From NCBI GenBank assembly GCA_965199705.1, contig OZ241359.1:1798001-1862000 (forward strand): DNA of 64,000 nucleotides. The letters run 5' to 3'. The notes under the pieces were generated by a model. That model saw only the letters and a program-made list of their open reading frames with translations. It was not told the DNA's origin and ran no database searches. Below are positions 41,764 through 51,328 of the stretch, piece by piece. How positions within the stretch are numbered: position 1 is the first letter of the stretch; each line of letters opens with the position of its first letter. The translations under genes and the position numbers were made by a program. Source of the stretch: Azophilus sp965199705. GTDB taxonomy: Bacteria > Pseudomonadota > Gammaproteobacteria > Pseudomonadales > Azotimanducaceae.

Positions 41764-42504
41764 ATGTGGATTGGCGTCATCACGCTCTTTCCGGAGTTGA
41801 TTTCGGACATCGCCCAAGCTGGCATTCTCGGGCGGGCGCTGGAACGCGGCGATCTGCAACTGCGCCCTTTCGACCTGCGCGAATTTGCCGATGATGCGCG
41901 CGCAACCGCCGATGCCCGACCGTATGGCGGCGGTCCAGGCATGGTGCTGATGGCCGAACCCCTGTTGCGCGCTATCGTCGCCGCCAAGGCGTCTTCGCCG
42001 ACGCCGCCGAGGGTGATTTGTCTCTCACCGCAAGGGCCGACGCTGGATCAGGCCACCGCCAGCCGGCTCGCCGACAGCGCCAGCTTGCTGCTGCTGTGCG
42101 GGCGTTATGAGGGCATTGATGAACGGGTGCTGGAGCAGGCGGTGGACGAGGAGATTTCCATTGGCGACTATGTCCTGAGCGGCGGGGAACTGCCGGCCAT
42201 GGTGCTCGTGGACGCCGTTTGCCGCCTGCTTCCGGGCGTGGTGAACAATCACGACTCCATCCTCACCGAATCACATCTCCACGGACTGCTGGATTACCCT
42301 CAGTACACCCGCCCGCGCGAAGTGGCAGGCCAGTCAACACCGGCAGTGCTGTTGACCGGCGATCATGCCGCAATCGCCCGCTGGCGGCGCGCCCAGTCGC
42401 TGCTGCGTACCTGGCAGCGACGCCCGCATCTGCTGACGGACCGGCGCCTGAGTGAAGCGGACCTGGAACTATTGGCGGAAGTGCTCGCGGCCCTTGAGCG
42501 ATAG
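41764..42504 (+). CDS. trmD: tRNA (guanine-37-N1)-methyltransferase
   Basis: 246 residues of SPOUT fold: MWIGVITLFPELISDIAQAG at the start, ADARPYGGGPGMVLM, the trefoil-knot loop LLLCGRYEGIDERVLE, and SIGDYVLSGGELPAMVLVDA. It methylates G37 of tRNAs including those for proline and arginine, which prevents frameshifting. tRNA-Pro(GGG), a natural substrate, is encoded 45 bp downstream. rplS, which usually follows trmD, is absent. Confidence 0.96.
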   Translation: MWIGVITLFPELISDIAQAGILGRALERGDLQLRPFDLREFADDARATADARPYGGGPGMVLMAEPLLRAIVAAKASSPTPPRVICLSPQGPTLDQATASRLADSASLLLLCGRYEGIDERVLEQAVDEEISIGDYVLSGGELPAMVLVDAVCRLLPGVVNNHDSILTESHLHGLLDYPQYTRPREVAGQSTPAVLLTGDHAAIARWRRAQSLLRTWQRRPHLLTDRRLSEADLELLAEVLAALER

Positions 42505-42509
42505 CACCG

Positions 42510-42537
42510 AGGACAAATGCGATGGGTGCGCTATGAT
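42510..42537 (+). promoter_or_regulatory. Candidate promoter of tRNA-Pro(GGG)
   Basis: AGGACA (42510-42515), 16-bp spacer, TATGAT (42532-42537). The TATGATGCGC context equals that of the other tRNA promoter in this window. The -35 box matches consensus at four positions. Confidence 0.5.
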
Positions 42538-42549
42538 GCGCGCCTGGCG

Positions 42550-42626
42550 CGGGGCGTAGCGCAGTCTGGTAGCGCACTTGACTGGGGGTCAAGTGGTCGC
42601 AGGTTCAAATCCTGCCGTCCCGACCA
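42550..42626 (+). tRNA. tRNA-Pro (GGG)
   Basis: A 77-nt cloverleaf with encoded CCA. Acceptor CGGGGCG pairs with CGTCCCG; stem CTTGA/TCAAG encloses the loop CTGGGGG, anticodon GGG. The T-loop is GTTCAAAT. It is 45 bp after trmD and 29 bp before the end of convergent metF. Confidence 0.94.
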
Positions 42627-42655
42627 GTTCCCTGGTCATGGAAGCTTGCACCGCT

Positions 42656-43555
42656 TCAGGGCGTTGCGGCGCGAGCGGGATTGATGCCGAGGTTGGCGCA
42701 GATGCGTGACGTCGGGCGCCATTGGTTCAGTGTATAGAAATGCAGGCCGGGCGCGCCGGCGGCCAGCAGGTCCTGACAGAGACGGGAGATGACGGAAACG
42801 CCATAGTCCGCCAGTCCTTGCTGGTCGTCCGCCAGCTTCTCCAGCTCCTGGCAGATCCGATCCGGTACGCGAGCGCCGCAGTCCGCGGCGAAGCGAAGCG
42901 TCCTCTCATGGCTGGTCAGTGGCAGGATGCCGGGGATGATGGGCGCTGTAATGCCAGCGGCAACGGCCCGCTCCCGGAATTGCTGATAGGCGTCGGCCAG
43001 AAAGAAGAACTGGGTCAGCACGGCATTCGCACCGGCATCGACCTTGCGTTTCAGGGACGCCAGATCAGCAGCCGGTGAGGCCGCCCTGGGATGTGTCTCG
43101 GGATAGCCCGCCACTTCGATGGCGACCGCCTCGCCCAGGCGCCGCCGGAGATGGCGGACCAGGTGTTCGGCGTCGGCGCCGGGCAGCCCGTAAACTTCGT
43201 CGTCCGCAGCTACATCGGCTGCCGCATCGCCGCGCAGCGCCACATAGCGGTTGACGTCACGCGCTGCATAGCGGTCAATTTCGGCGTCGAGTTCGGACAG
43301 ACGCATGGCGCCCACCGATATGTGCGGTGCGGTGACAATGCCCTGGCTGATCAGCGCTGACACCGTTTCCTCGGTACCGCTTCGACGGCTGCCCTGAGCC
43401 GCACAGGTGACAGATACAAAGTTCGGGGCCAGCGTATCGAGCCTGGCGACCGTCTCCTCGAAGCGCTGGCGGCCAGTCTCGGTTCTTGGCGGGAAGTACT
43501 CGAAACTCAGACGGCGACGCGGCGTCTGGCGAGATGATTGCGCCGGCTCGCTCAT
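42656..43555 (-). CDS. metF: 5,10-methylenetetrahydrofolate reductase
   Basis: 299 residues. FAD enzyme reducing methylene-THF to methyl-THF. Features: SFEYFPPRTETGRQRFEE at the N-terminus (glutamate of the active site), FVSVTCAAQGS, VNRYVALRGDA, GYPETHPRA and DAGANAVLTQFFF. The barrel is complete. It is the last gene of the leftward ring-cleavage operon and overlaps its upstream neighbour by ATGA. In lignin-aromatic degraders a metF gene sits with O-demethylase genes to recycle methyl-THF; no demethylase is in this window. Confidence 0.93.
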   Translation of the reverse strand: MSEPAQSSRQTPRRRLSFEYFPPRTETGRQRFEETVARLDTLAPNFVSVTCAAQGSRRSGTEETVSALISQGIVTAPHISVGAMRLSELDAEIDRYAARDVNRYVALRGDAAADVAADDEVYGLPGADAEHLVRHLRRRLGEAVAIEVAGYPETHPRAASPAADLASLKRKVDAGANAVLTQFFFLADAYQQFRERAVAAGITAPIIPGILPLTSHERTLRFAADCGARVPDRICQELEKLADDQQGLADYGVSVISRLCQDLLAAGAPGLHFYTLNQWRPTSRICANLGINPARAATP

Positions 43556-45207
43556 CCGAGGATGAACTCCCAGGGTGACGCTTCGCTGGCGGCGTCAACC
43601 GGCACTTCGATCAATGCGGGCTGATCGGCTTCCAGCGCGCCTTCGAGCACTGGCTTCAGGGCCTTCGGCGTCTGTGCTCGATAGCCGCGCACGCCGAAGG
43701 ATTCTGCCAGCTGAACGAAGTCCGGGTTGTGCAAAAGCGCCCCCGATATGCGCCCGTCATAGCGCTCGATCTGATCGCGGCGCACATTGCCAAAGGCGTT
43801 GTTGTTGAACACCAGGGTCACCAGCCCGATGTCGTGCGCCACGGCTGTTGCCAGTTCCTGAACCCCGAACAGGAAGCCGCCGTCGCCGGTTACCGACACC
43901 ACCGCCCGCTCAGGGCAGGCGATCTTGGCGCCAAGCGCCGTCTGAAAACCGAATCCGAGCGTTCCCTGATAGCCCTCGCTGAGATAGGTGCGCGGCTCGT
44001 AAACCGGAAAGCCGAAGTAGGAGGCAAATCCCATCTGCGATACCTCCGGCACGAAGATGCCATTGCGCGGCAGCACTTCCCGAATCACTTTCAGATAGTC
44101 CACTTGCGGCTGCACGCGCTGAATCGCCCGTTCACTCGCCGCCTTGGCGCTGGCGATGCGCGTCAGCCGCCCAGGGTCGGGATTGGCGCGTCCCTGCAAG
44201 CGATTGGTCAGGGTTCGGCAGGCGGCGTCGGCATCGGCGATCAATGCAACGTCCGGTTCGAGTCGCGTCATTTCCTCGGGGTCGATGTCGATGCGAATCA
44301 GCGTCGGCAGGTCCGTGATGCGGCGCTCATGGCGCATCATGTTGCGCCAGCGCATGGTGATCAACTCCAGACGCGAACCGATGCCGATCAGCAGGTCCGT
44401 CTCATCAATGAGCCGCCTGGCAGCAACGCAGGAGACGCCGAGCGGGTGATCTTCAGCAACGACGCCGCGCCCGCTGCGCATGGCCGTGACTGGCGCTTGC
44501 AGGGTTTCGGCCAGCGCCCGCACTGACTCGCTGGCGTGCTGGGCGCCGCCGCCGCACATGATAAGCGGCGCCTTGGCGCGGGCCATGGCCGCAACCGCGG
44601 CGTCCAGCTGTTCCGGGTCCGCCTCGGGCTGTTCGATTCGGCTGTTACCCGCCTGGATGTGGACATCCGGCCATTCTGCGGCCATCACATCCCAGCACAT
44701 CTCCACTGCCACCGGCCCGGGGCGTCCGCTTTGCATGGTATGAAATGCCTGATTTACCAAGCGCGAAGCGTCTGCCGGCCTGGCGACGTGCAGCGCATCC
44801 TTGATCAGGCTGCGCAATGTGCCCGCCTGATCCGCAAGCTCGTGCAGATGGCCGCGCCCCTGGCCCAGAAAGCCAGAGGGCACCTGGCCGGTGAGACAAA
44901 GCAGGGGCGTATTGCAGCCCATGGCGGTACACAGGGCGGCGCTGGCGTTCAGCACCCCCGGTCCCGGCACCACGGCGAAGGCGGCGGGTCGCCCGAGCGC
45001 TCGTGCGTAACCCATCGCCATGTAGGCGGCGCCCTGTTCGTGACGCGAGACGATGCTACGCACGCCCAGCCGCTTGACGGCGTCGAACAGCGCATAGATC
45101 TGCACCCCCGGCAAGCCGAACAAGGTATCAACGCCGTTCGCCCGGGCGGCGCGCATCAGCGCTTCACCGCCACTCATGGTCGGCGGGACGGATTCTGTGC
45201 CGGTCAC
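43552..45207 (-). CDS. ThDP-dependent enzyme of the acetolactate synthase / benzoylformate decarboxylase family
   Basis: 551 residues if started at GTG 45207, which overlaps the LigB stop as GTGA; a TTG at 45234 is possible. ThDP-binding features are the glutamate in SRHEQGAAYMAMGYA and the GDG-NN motif TGDGGFLFGVQE followed by FNNNAFGNVRRDQ. All three TPP-enzyme domains are present. True acetolactate synthase is unlikely here because no small subunit is adjacent; the operon context favours a 2-oxoacid decarboxylase or carboligase in aromatic breakdown. Substrate unassigned. Confidence 0.85.
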   Translation of the reverse strand: MTGTESVPPTMSGGEALMRAARANGVDTLFGLPGVQIYALFDAVKRLGVRSIVSRHEQGAAYMAMGYARALGRPAAFAVVPGPGVLNASAALCTAMGCNTPLLCLTGQVPSGFLGQGRGHLHELADQAGTLRSLIKDALHVARPADASRLVNQAFHTMQSGRPGPVAVEMCWDVMAAEWPDVHIQAGNSRIEQPEADPEQLDAAVAAMARAKAPLIMCGGGAQHASESVRALAETLQAPVTAMRSGRGVVAEDHPLGVSCVAARRLIDETDLLIGIGSRLELITMRWRNMMRHERRITDLPTLIRIDIDPEEMTRLEPDVALIADADAACRTLTNRLQGRANPDPGRLTRIASAKAASERAIQRVQPQVDYLKVIREVLPRNGIFVPEVSQMGFASYFGFPVYEPRTYLSEGYQGTLGFGFQTALGAKIACPERAVVSVTGDGGFLFGVQELATAVAHDIGLVTLVFNNNAFGNVRRDQIERYDGRISGALLHNPDFVQLAESFGVRGYRAQTPKALKPVLEGALEADQPALIEVPVDAASEASPWEFILG

Positions 45208-46028
45208 CGGATCTGGAACCGCGCTGCCGTGCAACCGACGGCAAATATCGGCAGGTTCGCAGTATAGAAGTTCAGCTTTCCCGGACCGCGCGCGGCGGCA
45301 GCGGCGGCAATGAAGGTTCGGATCTCGAAGCCGCCCTGGCCGGCGTCGCGGTAGATATCTTCATCCGTATAGGAGAGCAGGGCGGACTTGTCTTGCGCCA
45401 TCAGTCGATCCAGAAACCGGCGATCCCAGGCCTCATTGATGCGCCCCGAGTCCGGCGTGGCCGGCCAGTGCGAGATGCCGCCGGTGCCGATCAGGGCGAG
45501 CCTTTCCGGCACGGCGTCACAGGCGCGCCTGAGGGCTTCGCCACAAGCCCAGGCGCGGTGCAGTGGCGTCATCGGCGGCCCCTGGCAGTTGATGTTCACA
45601 GGAATCACAGGCAGGTCAAAACGCGGCGTGAGGAAGTGCAATGGCACCATGATGCCGTGATCGCAGCGCCATTCCTCGGAGTAGGCGAAATCCACCGTCT
45701 GCATGGCCTCGGCGGCGATGCGCCTGGCCAGGTTCGGCGCGCCCGGAATGCGTGCCGGCGCAATCCCCAGCCACTCTGGATCTTCGATGGGACCTGTATG
45801 CGCATCGCCGGTTCCGATACAGAAGGCAGGCATGTTGTCCATGAAGAAGTTGGCAAAGTGCTCTGCCGCCACCAGGATCAGGGCATCCACGGCAGCGGCT
45901 TCCAGCGCCTGACGCTCTGCGTCAAGGGCCGCATGAAAGCGGTCCCGCAGGGCTGTGTCCTCGACCAGCTGTGCGCGTCCGGTGATGCCGGGCGCATGGC
46001 TGACGACAGCCGCGTGCGCGAGGCTCAT
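45204..46028 (-). CDS. Class III extradiol ring-cleavage dioxygenase, LigB/catalytic-subunit type
   Basis: 274 residues. LigB-superfamily features: N-terminal SLAHAAVVSHAPG with an iron histidine, DALILVAAEHFANFF, the segment CDHGIMVPLHFL with a further histidine, and ALIGTGGISHWPA containing the catalytic-base-type histidine. It would open a catecholic ring with O2 and Fe(II). The alpha (LigA) subunit is encoded just upstream and overlaps it by 4 bp, as for protocatechuate 4,5-dioxygenase. The exact catechol is not determined; MhpB-like substrates are also possible. Confidence 0.88.
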   Translation of the reverse strand: MSLAHAAVVSHAPGITGRAQLVEDTALRDRFHAALDAERQALEAAAVDALILVAAEHFANFFMDNMPAFCIGTGDAHTGPIEDPEWLGIAPARIPGAPNLARRIAAEAMQTVDFAYSEEWRCDHGIMVPLHFLTPRFDLPVIPVNINCQGPPMTPLHRAWACGEALRRACDAVPERLALIGTGGISHWPATPDSGRINEAWDRRFLDRLMAQDKSALLSYTDEDIYRDAGQGGFEIRTFIAAAAAARGPGKLNFYTANLPIFAVGCTAARFQIR

Positions 46029-46353
46029 GCCCGGTCTTCCGCGGCAAAGCGGGCGCCCCCGCCGGTCATCGCATAGACGCCGGCGCGCACTGGCCCGTGC
46101 TGCGCAACACCCTGGCGCATCAGTTCCAGGTAATCGAACCAGGGGATGCCGAGAAAGGCGGCGTAGTGCATCAGGATCTGACCATTGACGCCGAGCACAT
46201 AGAGCAGCCCGATGTCGCCCTCGACGAGCGCCCGACGCTCTTCTTCGGTCAATCGGTAGCGGCTGAGCAGCGCCTCAAGGTCCTTGCGGGCCCGCGCCTG
46301 CAATTCGGAATCCCGGTTTAGCTGATAGAGAAACTTCTGGGTCTGGTAGAGGC

Positions 46354-46357
<4 letters not shown>
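46025..46357 (-). CDS. LigA-like small subunit of extradiol dioxygenase
   Basis: 110 residues, mostly helical: LYQTQKFLYQLNRDSELQARAR, then LTEEERRALVEGDIGLLYVLGVNGQI. This is the LigA superfamily fold of the alpha subunit of protocatechuate 4,5-dioxygenase. It overlaps the aldehyde dehydrogenase stop and the LigB start by 4 bp each, so the subunits are made together. Confidence 0.88.
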
Positions 46358-47874
<1,517 letters not shown>

Positions 47875-47911
47875 GGCGTTTCCCGGCGCGCTCAGCTTGC
47901 GGATTATAGTC

Positions 47912-48751
47912 TCACGAGCTCGCTTGGCCGATGGCCGAGGCAAGCTTGTCCACCGCCAGCTCGCCGCTTCGGGTCTGGCCGCCGAGTTCGAGAAACCGCC
48001 GCATGGCCTGCTGTGCGCTGTCGTTGCGCAGCAGGCGAGCAAAGAGGTATGCCTCATTGCGCAAGCCCTCGGCCAGCGGCATTTCCGCGCCATCGACCGA
48101 CTCCTTGGCGAGGCGTACTGCTTCGATGGGAAAGGAGGCGATACGTTGGGCGAGGGCGGAGACGAAAGGGGCGATCTCGTCGGCATGGAAGATGCGGTTC
48201 AGATAGCCCCAGCGCTCTGCGGTTTCTGCATCCAGGTCTGCGCCACCGAGGATGATTTCCAATGCGCGTCCCCGGCCCAGCAGACGCGGCAGGCGCTGGG
48301 TTCCGCTGCCGCCAGGCAGGATCCCGAGCGGCACTTCCATCTGGTTGACAAGGGTGCGCCCGCGCACGCCGTAGCGGAGGTCACAACTGGCGGCCAGTTC
48401 GCTGCCGCCCCCACCGACCCGGCCTTCGATCTGGGCAATGGTCACCTTGTCCATGGTGTGGAAGCGTTCACACATCTGATGAAAGGGATTCAATTCGCTG
48501 TCGCGCTCGGCCGGGCCGTCGGTCGGCAGGTTCAGAAGCTCCGTCAAGTCGAAGTGGGCGATGAAGAAGTCCGGCAGTGCGCTGCTTAGAACCACCACGG
48601 CGAGCGTGGGGTCTGCCTTGAGTTCGGCTGAAAGTTTCAGGAGTTCCACGTACAGCGGTCGATTGATGAGATTGATGGGCGGATTGTCGATGACAACCGA
48701 GGCCACAGCGCCGGTGACAGTCACATTCAGCAGTCGATAGTCGTAGGTCAT
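47912..48751 (-). CDS. Enoyl-CoA hydratase/isomerase family protein
   Basis: 279 residues from the ATG at 48751 (MTYDYRLLNVTV). Crotonase features: SVVIDNPPINLINRPLY, a modified first oxyanion segment SALPDFFIAHFDL, IEGRVGGGGSELAASCDLRYG, and the glutamate in QMEVPLGILPGGSGTQRLPR. The FFIAHFDL variant (no CAGADL) marks a distinct subgroup of unknown substrate. First gene of the leftward aromatic operon, divergent from the carbonic anhydrase. Confidence 0.86.
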   Translation of the reverse strand: MTYDYRLLNVTVTGAVASVVIDNPPINLINRPLYVELLKLSAELKADPTLAVVVLSSALPDFFIAHFDLTELLNLPTDGPAERDSELNPFHQMCERFHTMDKVTIAQIEGRVGGGGSELAASCDLRYGVRGRTLVNQMEVPLGILPGGSGTQRLPRLLGRGRALEIILGGADLDAETAERWGYLNRIFHADEIAPFVSALAQRIASFPIEAVRLAKESVDGAEMPLAEGLRNEAYLFARLLRNDSAQQAMRRFLELGGQTRSGELAVDKLASAIGQASS

Positions 48752-48849
48752 GGATGGAATCAATGTCGGTTGGTTCGGATTCTGATACTTTAGCTCGAAT
48801 ATTGCATCAGGCGCCGCAAGGTCGCTGCCGCCTGCCTTGGAGTATCCGC

Positions 48850-49374
48850 ATGAGCGAAAGGGCATTTGCCGAAGATTGCATCAAGCGCAACGCCGACTAT
48901 GCTGCAAGCAGCGATCTCGGCGCCTTGCCGGCTGCGCCAGGCCGCAAGGCCGCAATAGTTGCGTGCATGGATGCGCGAATGGAAACCGGGCGCCTGCTTG
49001 GCCTGGTTGAAGGCGAGGCGCACGTTATCCGCAACGCTGGCGGCGTGGTGACCGACGATGTGTTGCGCTCGCTGGTCATCTCGCAACGGCTTCTGGGAAC
49101 CACCGAGATCATTCTGGTGCAGCACACCGGCTGCGGCATGCTGACCTTTCGCGATGACGATCTGAAGGACGCCATCGAGGCCGAAACCGGCCTGCGTCCG
49201 GCCTTCGCGATGGAAGCCTTTGCCGATCTGCGGGCCAGCGTGCGGCAATCCATGCGCCGAATCCGGGCCTGCCCCTTCCTGCCGCTGAAGGATCAGGTCA
49301 GCGGCTTCATCCTGGATCTCGAAACCGGGCGGCTTGAGGCCGTGCCGTTCGACGGCCAGGAGCCTGCGCCGTAG
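48850..49374 (+). CDS. Beta-class carbonic anhydrase
   Basis: 174 residues. Zinc ligands are visible as CMDARM (Cys, with the Asp-Arg dyad) and HTGCGM (His and Cys). It interconverts CO2 and bicarbonate. This is the short clade that includes mycobacterial Rv1284-like enzymes (MDARM, IRNAGG). The ATG at 48850 gives MSERAFAEDCIKRN. The last residues, EPAP, and the TAG stop are supplied by a 72-bp palindromic element: the stop comes from one base change in its left arm. Confidence 0.9.
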   Translation: MSERAFAEDCIKRNADYAASSDLGALPAAPGRKAAIVACMDARMETGRLLGLVEGEAHVIRNAGGVVTDDVLRSLVISQRLLGTTEIILVQHTGCGMLTFRDDDLKDAIEAETGLRPAFAMEAFADLRASVRQSMRRIRACPFLPLKDQVSGFILDLETGRLEAVPFDGQEPAP

Positions 49375-49427
49375 GAAGTCGCAAAAGCGGATTTGCAGCC
49401 GTGAATTCCTGCGGCGCAGGCTCCTGG
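49356..49427 (+). repeat. 72-bp palindromic element, copy 1 (3' end of carbonic anhydrase gene)
   Basis: Inverted 22-bp arms at 49356-49377 and 49406-49427 (21 of 22 complementary) enclose a 28-bp centre. The whole unit recurs in reverse orientation at 55211-55282. The left arm encodes the last residues and stop of the carbonic anhydrase. The RNA would form a strong hairpin, so it may also terminate transcription. Confidence 0.9.
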
Positions 49428-49487
49428 TCTGGATATTTCACGCTCGAGGTGGCTGATGGTTCTGGTCATTGGCGGGCGAAAGCCTGA

Positions 49488-49526
49488 TTGACACGCGGTC
49501 AACCTGTCATAATTGCGGGTTATAAT
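49488..49526 (+). promoter_or_regulatory. Dyad TTGAC-N5-GTCAA and TATAAT box upstream of the GltD-like gene
   Basis: A perfect 5-bp dyad (49488-49492 / 49498-49502) lies 18 bp before TATAAT (49521-49526). The dyad centre would be near -38, the position used by class II activators. The spacing and sequence recall FNR sites (TTGAT-N4-ATCAA) but are not identical. A start near 49533 leaves about 5 nt before the ATG, and no ribosome-binding site is seen. Confidence 0.45.
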
Positions 49527-49537
49527 CGTCGCCCGTC

Positions 49538-51319
49538 ATGAAGCCAACCAACATTCACGACCCCGCCTATTTTCACAAGGTGGTGGATTGTCAGTGGGCG
49601 TGTCCTGCGCATACGCCGGTGCCGGAGTACATCCGTCTGATTGCGCAAGAGCGGTACTCCGAAGCCTACATGCTGAATTGGGACAGCAATGTCTTCCCCG
49701 GCATTCTCGGGCGCACCTGCGACCGGCCATGCGAGCCCGCTTGCCGGCGCGTGCGCACCGAAGAAAAGCCGGTTGCCATCTGCCGCCTGAAGCGGGTCGC
49801 GGCTGATCACAAGGGCGATATCTCCGGCTACCTGCCGAGGATTCCAACGCGCAAGAACGGCAAGCGCATTGCCCTGCTTGGCGCTGGCCCGGCCTCCCTG
49901 GCAGTGGCTCGAGACCTGCTGCCATTTGGTTACGAAGTGCATCTGTTTGAAAAGGATCCGGTCGGCGGCGGCATGATGCGCAGTCAGATTCCGGCCTTTC
50001 GCTTGCCGGCGGATGTTCTGGAGGAAGAGGTGAATCTGATCCTCGACCTTGGCGTCGAATGTCATTTCGGGCATGAAATTACCAGCATGAAGGACATGCT
50101 GGATATGGGCTTTGACGCCTACTTCGTTGGCACTGGCGCCCCGCGCGGGCGTGATCTGGACCTGCCGGGGCGACGCGAAGTGGACGCCCACATATCCATC
50201 GGTATTGACTGGCTGGCTTCTGTCGCCTTTGGGCATTCCGATTCGATCTCTGGTGACGTCATCGTCATGGGCGGCGGCAATACCGCCATGGATTGCTGCC
50301 GAACGTCGAAAAGGCTGGGCGCCTCCAGCGTCAGCGTGGTCGTGCGCTCGGCCTTTGACGTCATGAAGGCCTCGGATTGGGAAAAGGAAGACGCCATGCG
50401 CGAGGGCATTCCGATCCTGAACAACCGTCCGCCCAAGGAGTTCGTGCATGAGAACGGCAAGCTCAAGGGCGTGATATTCGGCTCGGTGCGCCCGGTGCGG
50501 GAGGCGAGCGGGCGCTTGCGCTACGAGCCAACCGGCGAGCCGGACGTATTTCTCAAGGCGGATCATGTGCTGATGGCGATTGGCCAGGAGAATCACTGTC
50601 CCTGGATAGAGCGCGACATCGGCATCGAATTCGACCGGTGGGATTGCCCGGTGCTCGACGAAACCACCCTGCAATCGACGCATCCCAGGGTTTTCTTTGG
50701 CGGTGACAGCGCCTTCGGGCCTGAGAACATCATCTGGGCCTCGGCGCATGCGCATCAGGCGGCCATCTCGATACATCTTCTCTGCCAGGGTCAGGATCTG
50801 AAGGCTGATCGCCCACCTGCGCACGTCAACCTGATCAGCACCAAGATGGGCATTCACGAGTGGAGCTACGACGCCGAACATGATCCGGCTCGACGCTATC
50901 TTGTGCCGCACGCCGACAAGGCGCAGGCGCTCGGCAACATCCGTATCGAGGTGGAGCTCGGGTTTGACCGGCGCCTTGGCGCCAAGGAAGCGCAACGCTG
51001 CCTGAATTGCGATGTGCAGACCGTCTTCACCGATCGGTTGTGCATCGAGTGTGACGCCTGTGTCGATATCTGCCCCATGGATTGCATTTCCTTCACCGAG
51101 AACGGTGAAGAGGCAGACTTGCGTCAGCGTTTGACAGCGCCTGGTCTGAATCTGGAACAGGATATCTACGTTTCGGGGCCCTTGCCGACCGGTCGGGTGA
51201 TGGCCAAGGACGAAGACGTGTGCCTGCACTGCGGCCTCTGCGCCGAGCGCTGCCCCACCCATGCCTGGGACATGCAGCGGGCGGTCATTCATGTGCCGCA
51301 ACTCGGCAACTGTGCCTGA
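49538..51319 (+). CDS. GltD-like NAD(P)H oxidoreductase with Fe-S domains, partner of KorAB
   Basis: 593 residues. N-terminal Fe-S region of the glutamate-synthase small-subunit type (CQWACPAHTPVPEYIRLI and CDRPCEPACRRVRTEEKP), then FAD site (LLGAGPASLAVARDLLPFG) and NAD(P) site (VMGGGNTAMDCCRTSKRLGA). Two C-terminal 4Fe-4S clusters follow: CIECDACVDICPMDC and CLHCGLCAERCPTHAW. It precedes korA by 9 bp and should pass electrons between NAD(P)H and the 2-oxoacid oxidoreductase. The gene has no visible ribosome-binding site and may be leaderless. Confidence 0.88.
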   Translation: MKPTNIHDPAYFHKVVDCQWACPAHTPVPEYIRLIAQERYSEAYMLNWDSNVFPGILGRTCDRPCEPACRRVRTEEKPVAICRLKRVAADHKGDISGYLPRIPTRKNGKRIALLGAGPASLAVARDLLPFGYEVHLFEKDPVGGGMMRSQIPAFRLPADVLEEEVNLILDLGVECHFGHEITSMKDMLDMGFDAYFVGTGAPRGRDLDLPGRREVDAHISIGIDWLASVAFGHSDSISGDVIVMGGGNTAMDCCRTSKRLGASSVSVVVRSAFDVMKASDWEKEDAMREGIPILNNRPPKEFVHENGKLKGVIFGSVRPVREASGRLRYEPTGEPDVFLKADHVLMAIGQENHCPWIERDIGIEFDRWDCPVLDETTLQSTHPRVFFGGDSAFGPENIIWASAHAHQAAISIHLLCQGQDLKADRPPAHVNLISTKMGIHEWSYDAEHDPARRYLVPHADKAQALGNIRIEVELGFDRRLGAKEAQRCLNCDVQTVFTDRLCIECDACVDICPMDCISFTENGEEADLRQRLTAPGLNLEQDIYVSGPLPTGRVMAKDEDVCLHCGLCAERCPTHAWDMQRAVIHVPQLGNCA

Positions 51320-51328
51320 GGCCCGCCC

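Noticed and set aside
43552..45207. Acetolactate synthase large subunit for valine/leucine synthesis
   Set aside because: No regulatory small subunit or ilvC is adjacent and the gene is locked by overlaps to LigB and metF.
49520..51301. 593-residue open frame antisense to the GltD-like gene
   Set aside because: It mirrors the sense gene almost exactly, lacks any recognisable motif, and is expected from third-position GC bias. The sense frame has full FAD, NAD and Fe-S motifs.
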